From Xenopus tropicalis (taxonomy: Eukaryota; Chordata; Amphibia; Anura; Pipidae): a stretch of DNA of 64,000 nucleotides. The stretch's first letter is position 1, and each line of letters begins with the position of its first letter. The translations under genes and the position numbers were made by a program. The notes under the pieces were generated by a model that saw only the letters and a program-made list of their open reading frames with translations, was not told the DNA's origin and did not search any database. Of the stretch, positions 34,042 to 47,000 are shown one piece after another. The DNA lies in NCBI RefSeq assembly GCF_000004195.4, contig NC_030680.2, forward strand, positions 146,958,545 to 147,022,544, given 5' to 3'.

Positions 34042-34936
34042 TACAGGTATGGGATCCCTTATCCGGAAACCTGTTATCCAGAAAGCTCCGAATTACGGAA
34101 AGCCCGTCTCCCATAGACTCCATTTTAATCAAATAATTCAGAATTTTAAAACTGATTTCCCTTTTCTCTGTAATAATAAAACAGTACCTGTACTTGATCC
34201 CAACTAAGATATAATTACCCCTTATTGGGGGCAGAACAGCCCTATTGGGTTTATTTAATGGTTAAATGATTCCCTTTTCTCTGTAATAATAAAACAGTAC
34301 CTGTACTTGATCCCAACTAAGATATAATTACCCCTTATTGGGGGCAGAACAGCCCTATTGGGTTTATTTCATGGTTAAATGATTCCCTTTTCTCTGTAAT
34401 AATAAAACAGTACCTGTACTTGATCCCAACTAAGATATAATTACCCCTTATTGGGGCAGAACAGCCCTATTGGGTTTATTTAATGGTTAAATGATTTCCT
34501 TTTCTCTGTAATAATAAAACAGTACCTGTACTTGATCCCAACTAAGATATAATTACCCCTTATTGGGGGCAGAACAGCCCTATTGGGTTTATTTAATGGT
34601 TAAATGATTCCCTTTTCTCTGTAATAATAAAACAGTACCTGTACTTGATCCCAACTAAGATATAATTACCCCTTATTGGGGGCAGAACAGCCCTATTGGG
34701 TTTATTTAATGGTTAAATGATTCCCTTTTCTCTGTAATAATAAAACAGTACCTTGTAATTGATCCCAACTAAGATACAAATAATCCTTATTGGATGCAAA
34801 ACAATCCTATTGGATTTAATTGCAGTTTTATTGATTCTTTAGTAGACTTAAGGTATGGAGATCCAAATTACGGAAAGACCCCTTATCCGGAATACCCTTG
34901 GTCCCGAGCATTCTGGATAACGGGTCCTATACCTGT
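34042..34936 (-). mobile_element. Full-length ACAGGTATGGGATCC-family element (both ends)
   Basis: The left end atacaggtatgggatccctt and right end acgggtcctatacctgtat are inverted. Subterminal blocks (gttatccagaaagctccgaa; ccccttatccggaataccct) are also related in inverted orientation. The middle is filled by the 112-bp array in reverse orientation relative to arrays 1, 3 and 5. This is the reference copy for the family in this window. Confidence 0.9.
34155..34757 (-). repeat. 112-bp tandem array, about 5 copies (array 2 of 5)
   Basis: Reverse complement of the array 1 unit (agtacctgtacttgatccca start). Most units are 113 bp with the longer G run. One copy near 34362 has the tttcatgg variant seen in other arrays. 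Confidence 0.95.
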
Positions 34937-35390
34937 ATTATGGTTACTTGCAGACTGATAATTCATTGAACCTTTCAGTCGCTCTGCATTGTGTTGCAGT
35001 TGCTAGGGCAGAGCCATGTAGTAACCTTGGGAACTGGCTAATGAAATGCATTCCTGAGTAGCCTCGGGTGAATGTGATTGTGTTCAGCTACACTGTACCT
35101 GAGCTTTCCAGATATTGCAGCAGTCCTGTGTTATGGCTACTTGCTGGTACACATGCGTTAACGCCTTTCAGCTGCTCTATGTTGTGTTATAGTTGCTAGG
35201 GCACTGTTGTCTAGTTACATCTAAGAACAAGCTAATGAGATGCATACCTGAGTAGCCTCAGGTGAATGTGATCACGTGATCAACTACACTCCATTTAAGC
35301 TTTCCAGAGAGTTGCCCCAGTTCTGTGTTATGGCTACTGCTACACCAGGTTGTGACTCTTGGTCCAATCCTGAGCTCCCAAAGTACATTA
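34937..35390. other. Unassigned DNA with a diverged internal duplication
   Basis: Two related segments, near 34963-35090 and 35140-35285, share tcagtcgctctgcattgtgt / tcagctgctctatgttgtgt and gatgcatacctgagtagcct-like text. So an old tandem duplication of about 180 bp is present. Confidence 0.6.
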
Positions 35391-36162
35391 CATTAACATT
35401 TATTTATAAAGCGCCAACATATCCCGCAGCGCTGTACAATAAGTGGGTTTCATACATTGGACATACAGAGTAACATATAAAGCAATCAGTAACCGATACA
35501 GGAGGGGAAGAGAGCCCTGCCCAAAAGAGCTTACACTCTACAAGGAGTAACATATAAAGCAATCAGTAACCGATACAGGAGGGGAAGGGAGCCCTGCCCA
35601 AAAGAGCTTACACTCTACAAGGAGTAACATATAAAGCAATCAGTAACCGATACAGGAGGGGAAGAGAGCCCTGCCCAAAAGAGCTTACACTCTACAAGGA
35701 GTAACATATAAAGCAATCAGTAACCGATACAGGAGGGGAAGAGAGCCCTGCCCAAAAGAGCTTACAATCTACAAGGAGTAACATATAAAGCAATCAGTAA
35801 CCGATACAGGAGGGGAAGAGAGCCCTGCCCAAAAGAGCTTACACTCTACAAGGAGTAACATATAAAGCAATCAGTAACCGATACAGGAGGGGAAGAGAGC
35901 CCTGCCCAAAAGAGCTTACAATCTACAAGGAGTAACATATAAAGCAATCAGTAACCGATACAGGAGGGGAAGAGAGCCCTGCCCAAAAGAGCTTACAATC
36001 TACAAGGAGTAACATATAAAGCAATCAGTAACCGATACAGGAGGGGAAGAGAGCCCTGCCCAAAAGAGCTTACAATCTACAAGGAGTAACATATGAAGCA
36101 ATCAATAACCGATACAAGAGGTGAAGAGAGCCCTGCCCAAAAGAGCTTACAATCTACATAGT
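35391..36162 (-). mobile_element. SINE-like element with L2-type tail, expanded by a 77-bp array
   Basis: Read on the minus strand it ends tggcgctttataaataaatg followed by an AT-rich taatgtaatgt tail. Further inside it has gtaagctcttttgggcaggg. This arrangement resembles the L2-derived 3' region of CORE/MIR-type SINEs, an inference from memory. Another copy at 42.7 kb has the same structure with an (ATT)n tail. Confidence 0.75.
35469..36160 (-). repeat. 77-bp tandem array, 9 copies (array 1 of 2)
   Basis: The unit on the plus strand is agtaacatataaagcaatca plus gtaaccgatacaggagggga plus agagagccctgcccaaaaga plus gcttacactctacaagg. Starts are at 35469, 35546 and on at 77-bp steps. The last copy is diverged. 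Confidence 0.96.
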
Positions 36163-36859
36163 AAAGCACTATGGACTGGGGACGTAATGTTCTGTATACT
36201 GGTTCTATTGCTGGTTTCATTAGAAGCAGGCCTCCTTTAGGGGTCTCTTTCCAGTTTTCCGGTGCCTAAGCTCGGCCATAACTGTTGGTTTAAAGATCTA
36301 TAGTATTAGATAATTGAGAGCCCTTTATTGAAGGTGTGTTTGTACCAAACTTGCATTGGGCTGTAGTCCTTACTTTGTTAGCCACAGCAATTCTCGACCG
36401 TTGTTTCACTGTTCTGAGGGGGTTTAGAACCCTGTATCATGCATGCTTAACTGCAAATGTCTGGGTACCAGATAATATTCATTAGTTTCTGCAGCAACCA
36501 GTGGCTGGTAACAGTTTGGGCAGTGAGCCTACCTAAAGCTGACTGACTGTTTGCTGTACTGGGCAATGTGAAGGTTATGAATCTGCGGCCCAAACAGACT
36601 TCTATCTCCAGCATTTCTATTATCTGTGCTATTAGTGTGTCTAAAGCTGCAGCACAATTCATGGTTCACTGTGTGCAATTATTGATGAGCTTCATAGGCC
36701 TTTCTGTCTAAGGCCCGGCAGTATGTATGGGCCAAACTGTAGCCCAGTTGCAGGTTTCATTGGGCCCTGTGGCATGCAGGGAGGCATCACTTTAGTAGTA
36801 TACACACTTGGTAAACAGTATCTGACTTGCGTGTTCTACTGGGCTCTCTCATGAGTTTC
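36163..36859. other. Unassigned, apparently single-copy DNA
   Basis: No repeat ends, no tandem structure and no credible exon. Confidence 0.5.
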
Positions 36860-36867
36860 ATCTACAT

Positions 36868-37174
36868 CAGTGATCCCCAACCAGTGGCTCAGGGGTAACA
36901 TGTTGCTCCCCAACCCCTTGGATGTTGCTCTCAGTGCCCCCAAACCAGGGAGTTATTTTTGAATTCCTGACTTAGGGGGAAGTTTTGGTTGAATAAAAAC
37001 AAGATTTCCTACCAAATAAAGCCCCCTGTAAGCTGATAGGGTGCATAGAGGCCCCTAATAGCCAATCACAGCCCTTATTTGGCTCCTCCATGAACTTTTA
37101 TGGTGCTTGTGTTGCTCTCCAAGCCTTTTTACATTTGACTGTGGCTCACGAGTAAGAAAGGTTGGGGATCCCTG
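36868..37174 (+). mobile_element. CAGGGATCCCCAACC-family hAT MITE, intact (307 bp)
   Basis: Termini cagtgatccccaacc and ggttggggatccctg. The perfect 8-bp duplication atctacat sits at 36860-36867 and 37175-37182. It has all internal landmarks (gatagggtgcatagaggccc, ccaatcacagcccttatttg) and serves as the reference copy for this family in the window. Confidence 0.96.
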
Positions 37175-37182
37175 ATCTACAT

Positions 37183-38235
37183 GGTACGTCAGTCCGAAAA
37201 CATTTGGGTTGAATCAGGGGCTCCATGACAGGTTTGAAGCAAACCCATCAGTGGGTTCACCAATCTCTGCATGGCTAGTGTAGCCTCTTCTGAGACCTAA
37301 AGGCTGGCAGGTTGCAGCCAATCTCATGGCATCTGCTGGGTCACAGTAGCTCAAGCAGGGTAATAAGATGGCATGTACATTATATCTTAATCGGGTTACT
37401 GGGTATCTCGCTGCATTTCGCAAATTTTTCGGCGACGCTAAATGGGACTCATTGCTGATGTTTGGGTTCCTACGGAACTAATACAAATCCCCCATAATCC
37501 CCAATAATAGGTTTTAGTGCAGTATTTCCTTCCTCCAAATACATACAGTGGCGGATTATACCCTCGTGTCTCTCTTAACTTCTTCCTCCCTTTTTAATAT
37601 CTTGGCAAACACCAGTGCTATCGTTTCTCCGTAACCTACGCCGCTGCTTAAGGACAAGCGAAAACATACAAAACAAGTTGACATCTGCCCGCGTCGGGCG
37701 GCTAATACGATGGCTCAGCGAGTGACTGACAGCGCACTTGGAAAGAAAGTTCCACGAGGCAAGCTCTATTGATACTGGGATGTTGTGTTAAATATGTACG
37801 GATGTCATTTTTTTTTTTTTTTTCCCATTGGCCCAAAGGTATTGCGAGGCTATAAGATCTGTGTTAGGGAAGGAGCAATAAAATGGGAGGCTGACAGTAG
37901 GGATGAATATGTGTGTCAAGATAATATTACTCCTGCGGAAAGGATGGCAGTAAAATGATGGCACTACATACAACGCTGTGATTTTATAGATCTGTTTCTT
38001 TGCCCCGTGTCACCTTTGATAAAGTGTTTTATAAAAACAGGACGGGGCATAGCCGAGAACACTGGCCTCTTTAGTGCATTAAAGTTAGATTTTGCATTGC
38101 GCCTCGGCCATTGTTTTACGGAGTCGATAAAATGGGAAATAATTGCTCGAAGTGCAACTAAACCCTGAAACGACTTTGTTGCATTGTGCTTTATACAGGG
38201 GAATACCTATGCAATACTGATGCTAGAATCATTTT
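37183..38235. other. Unassigned, apparently single-copy DNA
   Basis: No repeats beyond a T17 run near 37809. Sequence from about 37600 to 38200 is balanced and repeat-free, and would be worth a conservation check. No exon supported. Confidence 0.45.
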
Positions 38236-39290
38236 TGGTATTGGTACTGTTTTATTATTACAGAGAAAAGGGAATCATTTAACCATTAAATAAACCCAAT
38301 AGGGCTGTTCTGCCCCAATAAGGGGTAATTATATCTTAGTTGGGATCAAGTACAGGTACTGTTTTATTATTACAGAGAAAAGGGAATCATTTAACCATTA
38401 AATAAACCCAATAGAGCTGTTCTGCCCCAATAAGGGGTAATTATATCTTAGTTGGGATCAAGTACAGGTACTGTTTTATTATTACAGAGAAAAGGGAATC
38501 ATTTAACCATTAAATAAACCCAATAGGGCTGTTCTGCCCCAATAAGGGGTAATTATATCTTAGTTGGGATCAAGTACAGGTACTGTTTTATTATTACAGA
38601 GAAAAGGGAATCATTTAACCATGAAATAAACCCAATAGGGCTGTTCTGCCCCAATAAGGGGTAATTATATCTTAGTTGGGATCAAGTACAGGTACTGTTT
38701 TATTATTACAGAGAAAAGGGAATCATTTAACCATTAAATAAACCCAATAGGGCTGTTCTGCCCCCAATAAGGGGTAATTATATTTTAGTTGGGATCAAGT
38801 ACAGGTACTGTTTTATTATTACAGAGAAAAGGGAATCATTTAACCATTAAATAAACCCAATAGGGCTGTTCTGCCCCCAATAAGGGGTAATTATATCTTA
38901 GTTGGGATCAAGTACAGGTACTGTTTTATTATTACAGAGAAAAGGGAATCATTTAACCATTAAATAAACCCAATAGGGCTGTTCTGCCCCCAATAAGGGG
39001 TAATTATATTTTAGTTGGGATCAAGTACAGGTACTGTTTTATTATTACAGAGAAAAGGGAATCATTTAACCATGAAATAAACCCAATAGGGCTGTTCTGC
39101 CCCCAATAAGGGGTAATTATATCTTAGTTGGGATCAAGTACAGGTACTGTTTTATTATTACAGGGAAAAAAGGAATCATTTTTAAAAATGTGAATTATTT
39201 GCTTATAATGGAGTCTATGGGAGATAGCCTTTCCGTAATTCTGAGCTTTCTGGATAATGGGTTTCCGGATAACGGGTCCTAGACCTGTAC
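38236..39290 (+). mobile_element. ACAGGTATGGGATCC-family element, left end truncated
   Basis: The right end block is intact (gagtctatgggagatagcct ... ggtcctagacctgta). The left side starts abruptly within a unit at about 38240, so the left terminus is missing. It contains 112-bp array 3. Confidence 0.85.
38242..39165 (+). repeat. 112-bp tandem array, about 8 copies (array 3 of 5)
   Basis: Same unit and orientation as array 1. The ccatgaaat variant appears near 38620 and 39070. Units with four or five C in the tgcccc run are mixed. Confidence 0.95.
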
Positions 39291-41437
39291 TATGTAGAGA
39301 GAATGACCAATAATGGCAGAGTTCTGTAATATCAACCATTTCTATACAGGCTATGAGGGGCTTACAGAATTACTTCAGTGTGTGCCACTCAACTCCTAAT
39401 AGGCCAGAAATGAATTGGATTGGCCAAAGCACTCAAATCAATTATGATGTCATTTTTTGATTATCTCTCTTTACATTCTATGACTTAAATTAGGGTATTT
39501 GCCTACAGGAAACCCAAAGTACCTTTTATCAGAAGGCACTTCCTTGGTCTTAACAAGGCTCTGGGGACACTTAATGGGGGGCCGTGGGAGGAAATAGGGA
39601 AGACTGAGGCCTGACAGTCAGAAAACAGTCTAAAAGCTAAGAGAAAGCAAAGAAATAATAGAAATATATTGAGGTTGATTTATGTTTCTATAAGTGAGTA
39701 CTAATGTGAATTTTTATTATGTACAGGGTATAATAGAACAGGACGGGGCTAGTACCCTTGTCACCTGGTTTATGTCCCTAGAATACTGTGTAAATACCAA
39801 CAGGATGATATATGGACATCATTTATTGTGGCAGGTAGTGGGGTAGAGAAGAGAACTTCTTCTATTTTGGTTCCTAAAAACAAATGAAATGTTAAATAGG
39901 ACCTAGCCTATTGAGTGAGAAATGGCAAAATTCAACCATAACGCAAAGGTTTAGCGCAATTTGCTCCTACAAAGTAGGTACACGTTAGTTTCCCCTGTAT
40001 TATGAAAAACAAATCAAGTAATGTTGTGATTTTGTACTATTTGACCTTGACTTTGGCCAGGAACCTGTATATTTTCTGTTAAGGTTCTGTTATTGCCCAG
40101 TCTTATTGTTTCTTTGCTTCTGTGGCTTAACTGTGAACAATGTGACTGGAAACCCACTAAACCCAATTACCAAGGACAGTGGTAAATCAAACAAAGCCAA
40201 TCTTTCCTTCAGGGATTTAGATGTGGGTCCCAGACACCCTTGAAGACTAGTCACTGTAGGTAGGAAGAGTGGGAGACAGGGGTCCATGACAACAGTAGGA
40301 CAATAGCGGATAAGGAGACATGGTGGGAATAAGATGGCATGACAAGCCCTGCATAACTTACTGTCTATATATAAATAGTGATAATAAATCAAATAAAAGA
40401 CAATGGAGATGACAATAATGATGGGGGACATGTCAGGGGTATGAGTAGGGATGAGCGAATAAATTGACCATATTCATCCATGGTAAAGTTTATCATGAAT
40501 CTGGCAAACCTAGGGAGTGCAAACAGGAGATGTGATCAGGATTATACCCCCTTCCTGCACTTCCTGTCTGCCTTTCTGCCTGCAAGACCAGTATCAAGCA
40601 GGACATCTCTACTACTTGGCATGGGCATGAAGGACAGAAATCACCTTAATGTGTGTGCAGAGAAGAAGTGATCTCCTGTCTGTAAAAGCATCGTCCCCAT
40701 AAATGACAGTTGGGGCAAGTAGGAGACACCATCAATTGCAGCTCCTGTTTGCCCTGGCAGTCAAAGGAAATGTCAACTCAACAATTTTGTTGAGTTTGCG
40801 AAATGTCCTGGATTTCTCATACTCACAGACAAGGCACATCTCTTTCTATTTGTTTATCATTGGTATGGAACACTACACCCTATTGGAAATGAATGTTGTG
40901 CCAGAGCAGGGCAGGGATCCCAGTGTCACGTGGGTATCTATGGATTTACTCATGTTTTGAGCAGCACCCTTGGCCACCCTTTGCTTTTGCATAGGGTCCT
41001 TTTGAAGTAAAAAGTGTGTGTTTCTTCTCTCTTACAGCTCATATAGAATGCTTGCCAGTGGTGGGGCCTTTGGTCCAGGTTCATATGGCTAATAGCCAAC
41101 AGTGAGTTATGGCTCTCCTTATGTGTTATTCTTAGGAGGTAGCCAATGTGGTTGTCTTCTCTTCCCCATTTGGGTCAGTTGGACAATAGGACAATTAGCC
41201 CATAACCTGCTTTGGCTTAAGTATAAATCCTTCATTAAATCTTTTTTTGTAGCAGTAATAAGGTTATGGCCTTTCAATACCATATTGGATTATTTATGAT
41301 TGGTTATGTATGTGCGTATTTAGGAGTGGCGGGGCACATTTCCCTCCTGGCAAACTGTTGGAGTTTGTTGGAAATGTTGGAGTTGCCACTATTTGAAATT
41401 GAAAGTTATTAATAAAGTTTCACATATAACTTTTATA
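39291..41437. other. Unassigned, apparently single-copy DNA
   Basis: About 2.1 kb without recognisable transposon ends or tandem repeats. Open frames up to 113 codons (40090-40431, minus strand) have no recognisable domain. I see no gene. Confidence 0.5.
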
Positions 41438-41728
41438 TGACGCAAAAAATTTGTGAAACTGTTGAAAATTCACGAAACGTGGCTACTGCATGACTTTTTT
41501 GATGTGACCACTGTTTTTTCTTTTTGTGAACACGACTTATTAGACATGACCACCACTTATTTCACGCAACTGTGACCTATTTGATGCAACTGTGACTTTT
41601 TTTTTTTTTTACACAACCATGACTTTTTCCTTAGTCTGCAAATTTTTGCCCCAAAATTTGCCAATGGCGAAATGCAGAATTTCACAGCGAATCCATGCCT
41701 GGTATAAAAAAAATTGGCCCATCATTAC
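41438..41728 (+). mobile_element. Family A MITE, left end missing
   Basis: Starts inside the element (aaatttgtgaaactgttg) and has the family series (cacgaaacgtggc, ccaatggcgaaatgcag, gcgaatccatgcctgg). It ends at a decayed terminus ttggcccatcatta. Confidence 0.78.
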
Positions 41729-41731
41729 AGA

Positions 41732-41922
41732 TAGGGATGCACTGAATCCAGGATTCAGTTCGGTATTCCACCAGGATTCAGGCTTTTTCTGCAGGGTTCG
41801 GATTCGGCCAAATCCACGGTCCTGGCAGAACCGAGTCCTAATTAGCATATGCTCATTAGGGTTACCATGGATTCGGGTGTTCGGCTGAACCCAAAAAAAC
41901 TGGGTTCGTTACAGGCATCCCA
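41732..41922 (+). mobile_element. TAGGGATGCACYGAATCC-type hAT-like MITE
   Basis: The left terminus tagggatgcactgaatccag is clear, while the right one (gttcgttacaggcatccca) is decayed. Internal text is rich in gattcggyyaaatcc, typical of this Xenopus family. No target duplication recovered. A left-end stub of the same family is at 54905. Confidence 0.75.
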
Positions 41923-42061
41923 TATGAGCACATAAATCACTGAAGCAAAATAATTAGGGACTTAAACCCAGAGACAATTTTAAGAAACCAGAGGACTCGG
42001 GGCAAAGATCTCATTGGTGGGTCCCAGAGCTATCTTCCTGCTGTCTAAAATGAGGGGTCTG

Positions 42062-42349
42062 CAGGATCAGACTGGGGGGGTGAAGGGCCCACCGGGGCTC
42101 CAGTCCCAGGGGCCCTGCAGGTGCCCCCAGCAGGGCACGTCCCCTAACCCCCCCCCGCAGGGGCCCCCCTTACCCCCCTCGCAGGGCCCCCACCCAACGT
42201 CTTCCCCCAAGCGCGTAAATTTGATGCGCCAGGGGAGGAGTGGTCGGGAGAGGGAGGGCCGGCAAGGGTTGGGCCTGGGCTTTCGAGGCCCACTAGAGCC
42301 GGGCCCACTGGGATTTTTCCTGGTGTCCCGGCAGCCCAGTCCGACCCTG
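42062..42349 (+). mobile_element. GC-rich hAT MITE, CAGGRTCRGACTGGG ends (288 bp)
   Basis: Termini caggatcagactggg and cccagtccgaccctg. The perfect 8-bp duplication ggggtctg is at 42054-42061 and 42350-42357. The interior is very GC-rich (ggggccctgcaggtgccccc, then agggagggccggcaaggg). The 117-codon frame over it is a composition artefact. Confidence 0.94.
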
Positions 42350-42357
42350 GGGGTCTG

Positions 42358-42698
42358 CCATTTCTAGGGGGTCAAGTGTCATAGCAGCTAAAAGGTTTTG
42401 AGGGTGGGCCCCCAGTCCTGGTGGGCCCTGGAAAATAGCCCCATCTGCCCATTTATTAAAATGGCAATGTTTATCCCTAAGTGGCCATAAAACAGCAATG
42501 TTTTTTATGGGTTATGGTTTTTAACTGCGTTGGCAGAATATTGGGAATAAACAATGCCTTTTTAATTTTATTACAGTGTATTTGATTGCTTTATTGCGAC
42601 TTAGGGGATTGGTCCCCAATGATGTTGCTATGGCGATGTTGGTGTTGCTTTTACCTGCCTCCTTTCCCTTGTTTTTAAGAGTCAATAGCTTTTTATGA
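42358..42698. other. Unassigned DNA
   Basis: No repeat ends or exons recognised between the GC-rich MITE and the (ATT)n tail of the SINE-like element. Confidence 0.5.
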
Positions 42699-43325
42699 AA
42701 TTATTATTATTATTATTAACATTTATTTATAAAGCGCCAACATATCCCGCAGCGCTGTACAATAAGTGGGTTACATACATTCGGCATACAGAGTAACATA
42801 TAAAGCAATAACCGATACAGGAGGGGAAGAGAGCCCTGCCCAAAAGAGCTTACACTCTACAAGGAGTAACATATAAAGCAACCAATAACCGATACAGGAG
42901 GGGAAGAGAGCCCTGCCCAAAAGAGCTTACACTCTACAAGGAGTAACATATAAAGCAATCAGTAACCGATACAGGAGGGGAAGGGAGCCCTGCCCAAAAG
43001 AGCTTACACTCTACAAGGAGTAACATATAAAGCAATCAGTAACCGATACAGGAGGGGAAGGGAGCCCTGCCCAAAAGAGCTTACAATCTACAAGGAGTAA
43101 CATATAAAGCAATCAGTAACCGATACAGGAGGGGAAGAGAGCCCTGCCCAAAAGAGCTTACACTCTACAAGGAGTAACATATAAAGCAATCAGTAACCGA
43201 TACAGGAGGGGAAGGGAGCCCTGCCCAAAAGAGCTTACACTCTACAAGGAGTAACATATAAAGCAATCAGTAACCGATACAGGAGGAGAAGAGAGCCCTG
43301 CCCAAAAGAGCTTACACTCTACAAA
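42699..43325 (-). mobile_element. SINE-like element with (ATT)n tail and 77-bp array
   Basis: On the minus strand it ends tggcgctttataaataaatg followed by a (taa)n/(ata)n tail (42699-42718 on the plus strand). The microsatellite tail supports retroposition. Same family as at 35.4-36.2 kb. Confidence 0.8.
42793..43325 (-). repeat. 77-bp tandem array, 7 copies (array 2 of 2)
   Basis: Same unit as at 35469. The first copy has a short deletion (aagcaataaccg) and the second reads aagcaaccaataaccg. Later ones are almost identical to the other locus. Confidence 0.95.
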
Positions 43326-44053
43326 TTTCTGCTTAGCCCTGAGCCCTACGAGCACTAATAACTGCCCTGGAACAAAAACAAAAAAACACTTTCACATATT
43401 TTTAAATGTGTTTTGACTTTCAAAAACAACATGCATTATACAGTAATATCGAACTCCAGAGACTAATTTGTTTTAAACAAGTCTCCGTCCGCAGAACGTG
43501 CCGGTAACAGTCACGGAATGAATATCGTATTGAGCGCTACGATTCCAAACACAATGCGATTCCTTTATTCACAGGAGCAAAACGTTCGGCTTTCCGGAGA
43601 TTTATGGCCCCGTGATTGATGGCGGCTTTGGGAGGCGTCCAAGGCCCGGAGTAAAGTCTGAGCGACGGAATTACTTTCTAACCGTTCCTTTTACCAACAG
43701 CGAGTGATTTTGGAACGCCGGGTATTGAACTTTCGGCTGAGCCCTGTATAATTATTAATCACTTGATGTAAAAAGCCGGGATTCTTTCTTTTTATGGCAC
43801 AGATCTGTTGCTTTATAGCAAATGAATTTCTGATAAGGCTTCAAAAACCCGAAGTTTAATTTTTGAGTCGACCTAAGCGCAAACTGAACTCCATTGTCAA
43901 GTCATTCAGCATATCCCTGCCACTCATTTCCCCTTTAATCTCCTCCTCTCTCTGGTTTTTCTCTATAAAGAACATTTCCATTCCCTGACACAATGTATCA
44001 ATTCACATTTCAGCTATTTTTTTTCCAGCTCCTCTTCTTCAATGTTCTTCCTC
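43326..44053. other. Unassigned, apparently single-copy DNA
   Basis: No repeat ends seen. The part 43440-43760 has CpG-containing, balanced, non-repetitive sequence (for example tttatggccccgtgattgat), unlike the surrounding MITEs, and could be a conserved non-coding element. No exon supported. Confidence 0.45.
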
Positions 44054-44061
44054 GTCGTCAT

Positions 44062-47000
44062 TAGTGATGAGTGAATCTGTCCCGTTTTGCCAATAAATTT
44101 GTGAACCTTTCAAAAGATTTGCGAAATGGCGAAAAATGTTGCGCGGAAAAAAAATTGTCGCCCGCGACTATTCTTTTGACTCCTGCGACTATTATTACGA
44201 CAATTTGGAGGTGCGACTATTCTTTTGACGCCCGCGACTATACTTTTGACTCCTGCGACTATTATTACGACAATTTGGAGGTGCGACTATTCTTTTGACG
44301 CCCGCAACTATTCTTTTGACTCCTGCGACTATTATTCCGACAATTTGGAGGTGCAACTATTCTTTTGCCACCCGCGACTATTCTTTTGCTGCCCGCGACT
44401 AATTTTTTTGCTCCTGCGACTATTATTACGACAATTTGGAGGTGCAAATATTATTTTGATGCCCGCGACTATTCTTTTGACGAATGCGACTCTTATTATG
44501 ACAATTTGGAGGTGCGACTATTCTTTTGACGAACGCGACTATTTTTTTGACGAACGCGACTATTATTACGACAATTTGGAGGTGGAACTATTTTTTTGAC
44601 GAACACGACTATTATTACGACAATTTGGAGGTGTGACTATTCTTTTGACGCCCGAGACTATTTTTTTTACTCCTGCGACTATTATTACGACAATTTGGAG
44701 GTGGGACTATTTTTTTGACCCCTGCGACTATTATTACGACAATTTGGAGGTGCGAATATTCTTTTGATGCCCGCGACTATTTTTTTGGCTCCTGCGACTA
44801 TTATTACGACAATTTGGAGGTGGGACTATTTTTTTGACCCCTGCGACTATTATTACGACAATTTGGAGGTGCGAATATTCTTTTGATGCCCGCGACTATT
44901 TTTTTGGCTCCTGCGACTATTATTACGACAATTTGGAGGTGGGACTATTTTTTTGACTCCTGCGACTATTATTACGACAATTTGGAGGTGGGACTATTTT
45001 TTTGACTCCTGCGACTATTATTACGACAATTTGGAGGTGCGACTATTCTTTTGACGCCCGCGACTATTTTTTTTTACTCCTGCGACTATTATTACCACAA
45101 TTTGGAGGTGGGACTATTTTTTTGACTCCTGCGACTATTATTACAACAATTTGGAGGTGCGACTATTCTTTTGACTCCTGCGACTATTATTACGACAATT
45201 TGGAGGTGGGACTATTTTTTTGACTCCTGCGACTATTATTACGACAATTTGGAGGTGGGACTATTTTTTTGACTCCTGCGACTATCATTACGACAATTTG
45301 GAGGTGGGACTATTTTTTTGACTCCTGCAACTATTATTACGACAATTTGGAGGTGGGACTATTTTTTTGACTCCTGCGACTATTATTACGACAATTTGGA
45401 GGTGGGACTATTTTTTTGACTCCTGCGACTATTATTACGACAATTTGGAGGTGGGACTATTTTTTTGACTCCTGCGACTATTATTACGACAATTTGGAGG
45501 TGGGACTATTTTTTTGACTCCTGCGACTATTATTACAACAATTTGGAGGTGCGACTATTCTTTTGACTCCTGCGACTATTATTACGACAATTTGGAGGTG
45601 GGACTATTTTTTTGACTCCTGCGACTATTATTACGACAATTTGGAGGTGGGACTATTTTTTTGACTCCTGCGACTATCATTACGACAATTTGGAGGTGGG
45701 ACTATTTTTTTGACTCCTGCGACTATCATTACGACAATTTGGAGGTGGGACTATTTTTTTGACTCCTGCAACTATTATTACGACAATTTGGAGATGCGAC
45801 TATTCTTTTGACGCCCGCGACTATTTTTTTTTACTCCTGCGACTATTATTACGACAATTTGGAGGTGGGACTATTTTTTTGACTCCTGCGACTATTATTA
45901 CGACAATTTGGAGGTGGGACTATTTTTTTGACTCCTGCGACTATTATTACAACAATTTGGAGGTGCGACTATTCTTTTGACTCCTGCGACTATTATTACG
46001 ACAATTTGGAGGTGGGACTATTTTTTTGACTCCTGCGACTATTATTACGACAATTTGGAGGTGGGACTATTTTTTTGACTCCTGCAACTATTATTACGAC
46101 AATTTGGAGGTGGGACTATTTTTTTGACTCCTGCGACTATCATTACGACAATTTGGAGGTGGGACTATTTTTTTGACTCCTGCGACTATCATTACGACAA
46201 TTTGGAGGTGGGACTATTTTTTTGACTCCTGCAACTATTATTACGACAATTTGGAGGTGCGACTATTCTTTTGACGCCCGCGACTATTTTTTTTTACTCC
46301 TGCGACTATTATTACGACAATTTGGAGGTGGGACTATTTTTTTGACTCCTGCGACTATTATTACGACAATTTGGAGGTGGGACTATTTTTTTGACTCCTG
46401 CGACTATTATTACAACAATTTGGAGGTGCGACTATTCTTTTGACTCCTGCGACTATTATTACGACAATTTGGAGGTGGGACTATTTTTTTGACTCCTGCG
46501 ACTATTATTACGACAATTTGGAGGTGGGACTATTTTTTTGACTCCTGCGACTATCATTACGACAATTTGGAGGTGGGACTATTTTTTTGACTCCTGCAAC
46601 TATTATTACGACAATTTGGAGGTGGGACTATTTTTTTGACTCCTGCGACTATTATTACGACAATTTGGAGGTGGGACTATTTTTTTGACTCCTGCGACTA
46701 TTATTACGACAATTTGGAGGTGGGACTATTCTTTTGACGCCCGCGACTATTTTTTTTTACTCCTGCGACTATTATTACGACAATTTAGAGGTGGGACTAT
46801 TTTTTTGACTCCTGCGACTATTATTACGACAATTTGGAGGTGGGACTATTTTTTTGACTCCTGCGACTATTATTATGACAATTTGGAGGTGTGACTATTC
46901 TTTTGACGCCCGAGACTATTATTATGACAATTTGGAGGTGGGACTATTCTTTTGACGCCTACGACTATTCTTTTGACTCCTGCGACTATTATTACGACAA

